From Propionispora sp. 2/2-37 (GTDB lineage Bacteria; Bacillota; Negativicutes; Propionisporales; Propionisporaceae): a stretch of 64,000 nt of DNA. The stretch lies in contig NZ_CYSP01000014.1 in assembly GCF_001298735.1 (NCBI RefSeq), positions 1 through 64,000 of the forward strand, written 5' to 3'. Within the stretch, counting starts at the first letter, position 1. Each line of letters opens with the position of its first letter. This document shows positions 63,482 to 64,000 of the stretch, piece after piece. The notes under the pieces were generated by a model. The model was not told the DNA's origin and did not search any database. It saw nothing but the letters and a program-made list of their open reading frames with translations. The position numbers were made by a program, and so were the translations under genes.

Positions 63482-63837
63482 ATTACATTGCCGAGCTCAA
63501 TGCGTTTTATGCCCGGCTGCTGGTGCGGCCGCTGTCAAGTGAAGCCCAGGCCCTGTGGGGTGTCTTAATGCACCTCTTTAACCGGGCCGGCTGGCCGCCC
63601 CAGCTGACGGTGGCTGCCAGTACTCTGTTAGGTTTTTTGGGCTACAGCTATGCGACGCTGTCGCGGGCCAGAGGCGAACTGGTGGCGGCCGGACTCTTAG
63701 TTCATACGCCCCGCCCGGGGCGACTGGCGCCGTATTATGAACTGCAGCCGTTTAATGGTAAAACTGTGGATAAATCTGTTGATAACCCTGTGGATAAACC
63801 GCGACTGGCATTGGTAAAGCCAATTTGCCAATCATAA
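63478..63837 (+). CDS. Replication-type helix-turn-helix protein
   Basis: 119 residues from ATG 63478. LYNYIAELNAF-like start (NYIAELNAFYARLLVRPLSS), then EAQALWGVLMHLFNRAGWP and LTVAASTLLGFLGYSYATLSRARGELVAAGLL, a winged-helix pattern of DnaD/RepA-N-like phage and plasmid replication proteins (separate segments). The 3' end encodes TVDK-SVDN-PVDK from a 12-bp DnaA-box repeat, tying the gene to a likely origin. Family call by pattern only. Confidence 0.65.
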   Translation: MNYIAELNAFYARLLVRPLSSEAQALWGVLMHLFNRAGWPPQLTVAASTLLGFLGYSYATLSRARGELVAAGLLVHTPRPGRLAPYYELQPFNGKTVDKSVDNPVDKPRLALVKPICQS

Positions 63838-63972
63838 TGAATGGCAAGTGGAATTGACAAAACCGGATTTGCCAATCATTATGATTGGCAACCTGAATAC
63901 ATTATTTAAACGTAAACTTTATATATAAACGTAAACCAATAATAGTAGTAGAGCCTGTGACTATGTGGACAA
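63764..63972. other. Candidate replication origin of the integrative element
   Basis: Three tandem 12-bp units CTGTGGATAAAT, CTGTTGATAACC, CTGTGGATAAAC (63764-63799) each hold a DnaA box (TTATCCACA on the other strand, one with a mismatch). Two 23-bp palindromes follow: TTGCCAATCATTATGATTGGCAA (63869-63891, perfect around one base) given here only by position and half site TTGCCAATCAT, and an imperfect copy at 63825-63847. Then TAAACGTAAAC at 63907 and 63926 in AT-rich DNA, and TGTGGACAA at 63964-63972. Confidence 0.55.
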
Positions 63973-63989
63973 CAAGGGGGAGGGCTGGC

Positions 63990-64000
63990 ATGAATAAGGT
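63990..64000 (+). CDS. Start of a gene cut by the window end
   Basis: ATGAATAAGGT after GGGGGAGGG at good spacing; only three codons are visible, so no product can be named. Its place after the candidate origin suggests another replication or maintenance gene. Confidence 0.45.

Overview
The window looks like a chromosome segment of an anaerobic, diazotrophic, diderm Firmicute (Negativicutes, Sporomusaceae-like). The inference rests on Firmicute-type regulation (a tyrosine T-box leader, a GAAC-N4-GTTC LexA box, strong Shine-Dalgarno sites, GTG/TTG starts) together with an outer-membrane TolC channel, and on a clostridial-type nif cluster with a split homocitrate synthase. Species cannot be fixed from sequence reading alone. 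The host DNA is fairly AT-rich; the last 3 kb is visibly GC-rich and foreign.

Layout. 1-5.5 kb: DUF896 protein (partial), an AhpF/TrxB-like reductase, ACT + UPF0210 pair, endonuclease III, a GNAT acetyltransferase and AdoMet decarboxylase. 5.5-5.9 kb: an unexplained degenerate repeat array of about 20-21 bp units. 6.0-10.5 kb: a tripartite efflux operon (TolC, adaptor with an 18-serine run, MacB-like ATPase and permease). 10.6-15.5 kb: an alpha-xyloside module (frameshifted MelB-type transporter, YicI alpha-xylosidase, divergent AraC regulator). 15.6-18.2 kb: a MoaD-like protein, then a Tyr T-box controlling DAHP synthase and prephenate dehydrogenase. 18.3-29.9 kb: housekeeping genes (ilvD, an orphan dehydratase activase, trmL, ylbF, murB, a beta-CASP metallo-hydrolase, typA, sepF). 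29.9-34.0 kb: a minus-strand block (class III aminotransferase, U32 protein, a substrate-binding-like protein without a signal peptide). 34.3-43.2 kb: dnaE, etfBA, pyk and an unknown membrane-anchored helical protein; then an acyltransferase.

44.5-56.9 kb is the centrepiece: a promoter, a leader of roughly 380 nt with three strong hairpins (the first two related by compensatory changes), then nifH-nifI1-nifI2-nifD-nifK-nifE-nifN-nifB(-NifX domain)-[2Fe-2S] ferredoxin-AnfO-like-nifV(omega)-nifV(alpha), closed by a 20-bp terminator stem. NifH and NifDK form the Mo nitrogenase, NifB/E/N build FeMo-co, the two NifV chains supply homocitrate, NifI1/I2 sense nitrogen and energy status, and the ferredoxin may serve electron transfer. 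It is a Mo system: metal ligands are of NifDK type and no anfG is present, yet an AnfO-like gene is included.

56.9-60.4 kb: small hypotheticals, a YgjP-type metallopeptidase and an SOS-controlled dinB. 60.4-64.0 kb: tRNA-Leu(CAA) and tRNA-Arg(ACG); the latter is the likely attachment site of an integrative element whose left end fills the rest of the window: integrase, a free-standing arm-type DNA-binding domain, XRE repressor, excisionase-like protein, a 20-residue bridging ORF, a replication-type helix-turn-helix protein, and a candidate origin (three DnaA boxes at 12-bp spacing, two 23-bp palindromes, AT-rich iterons).
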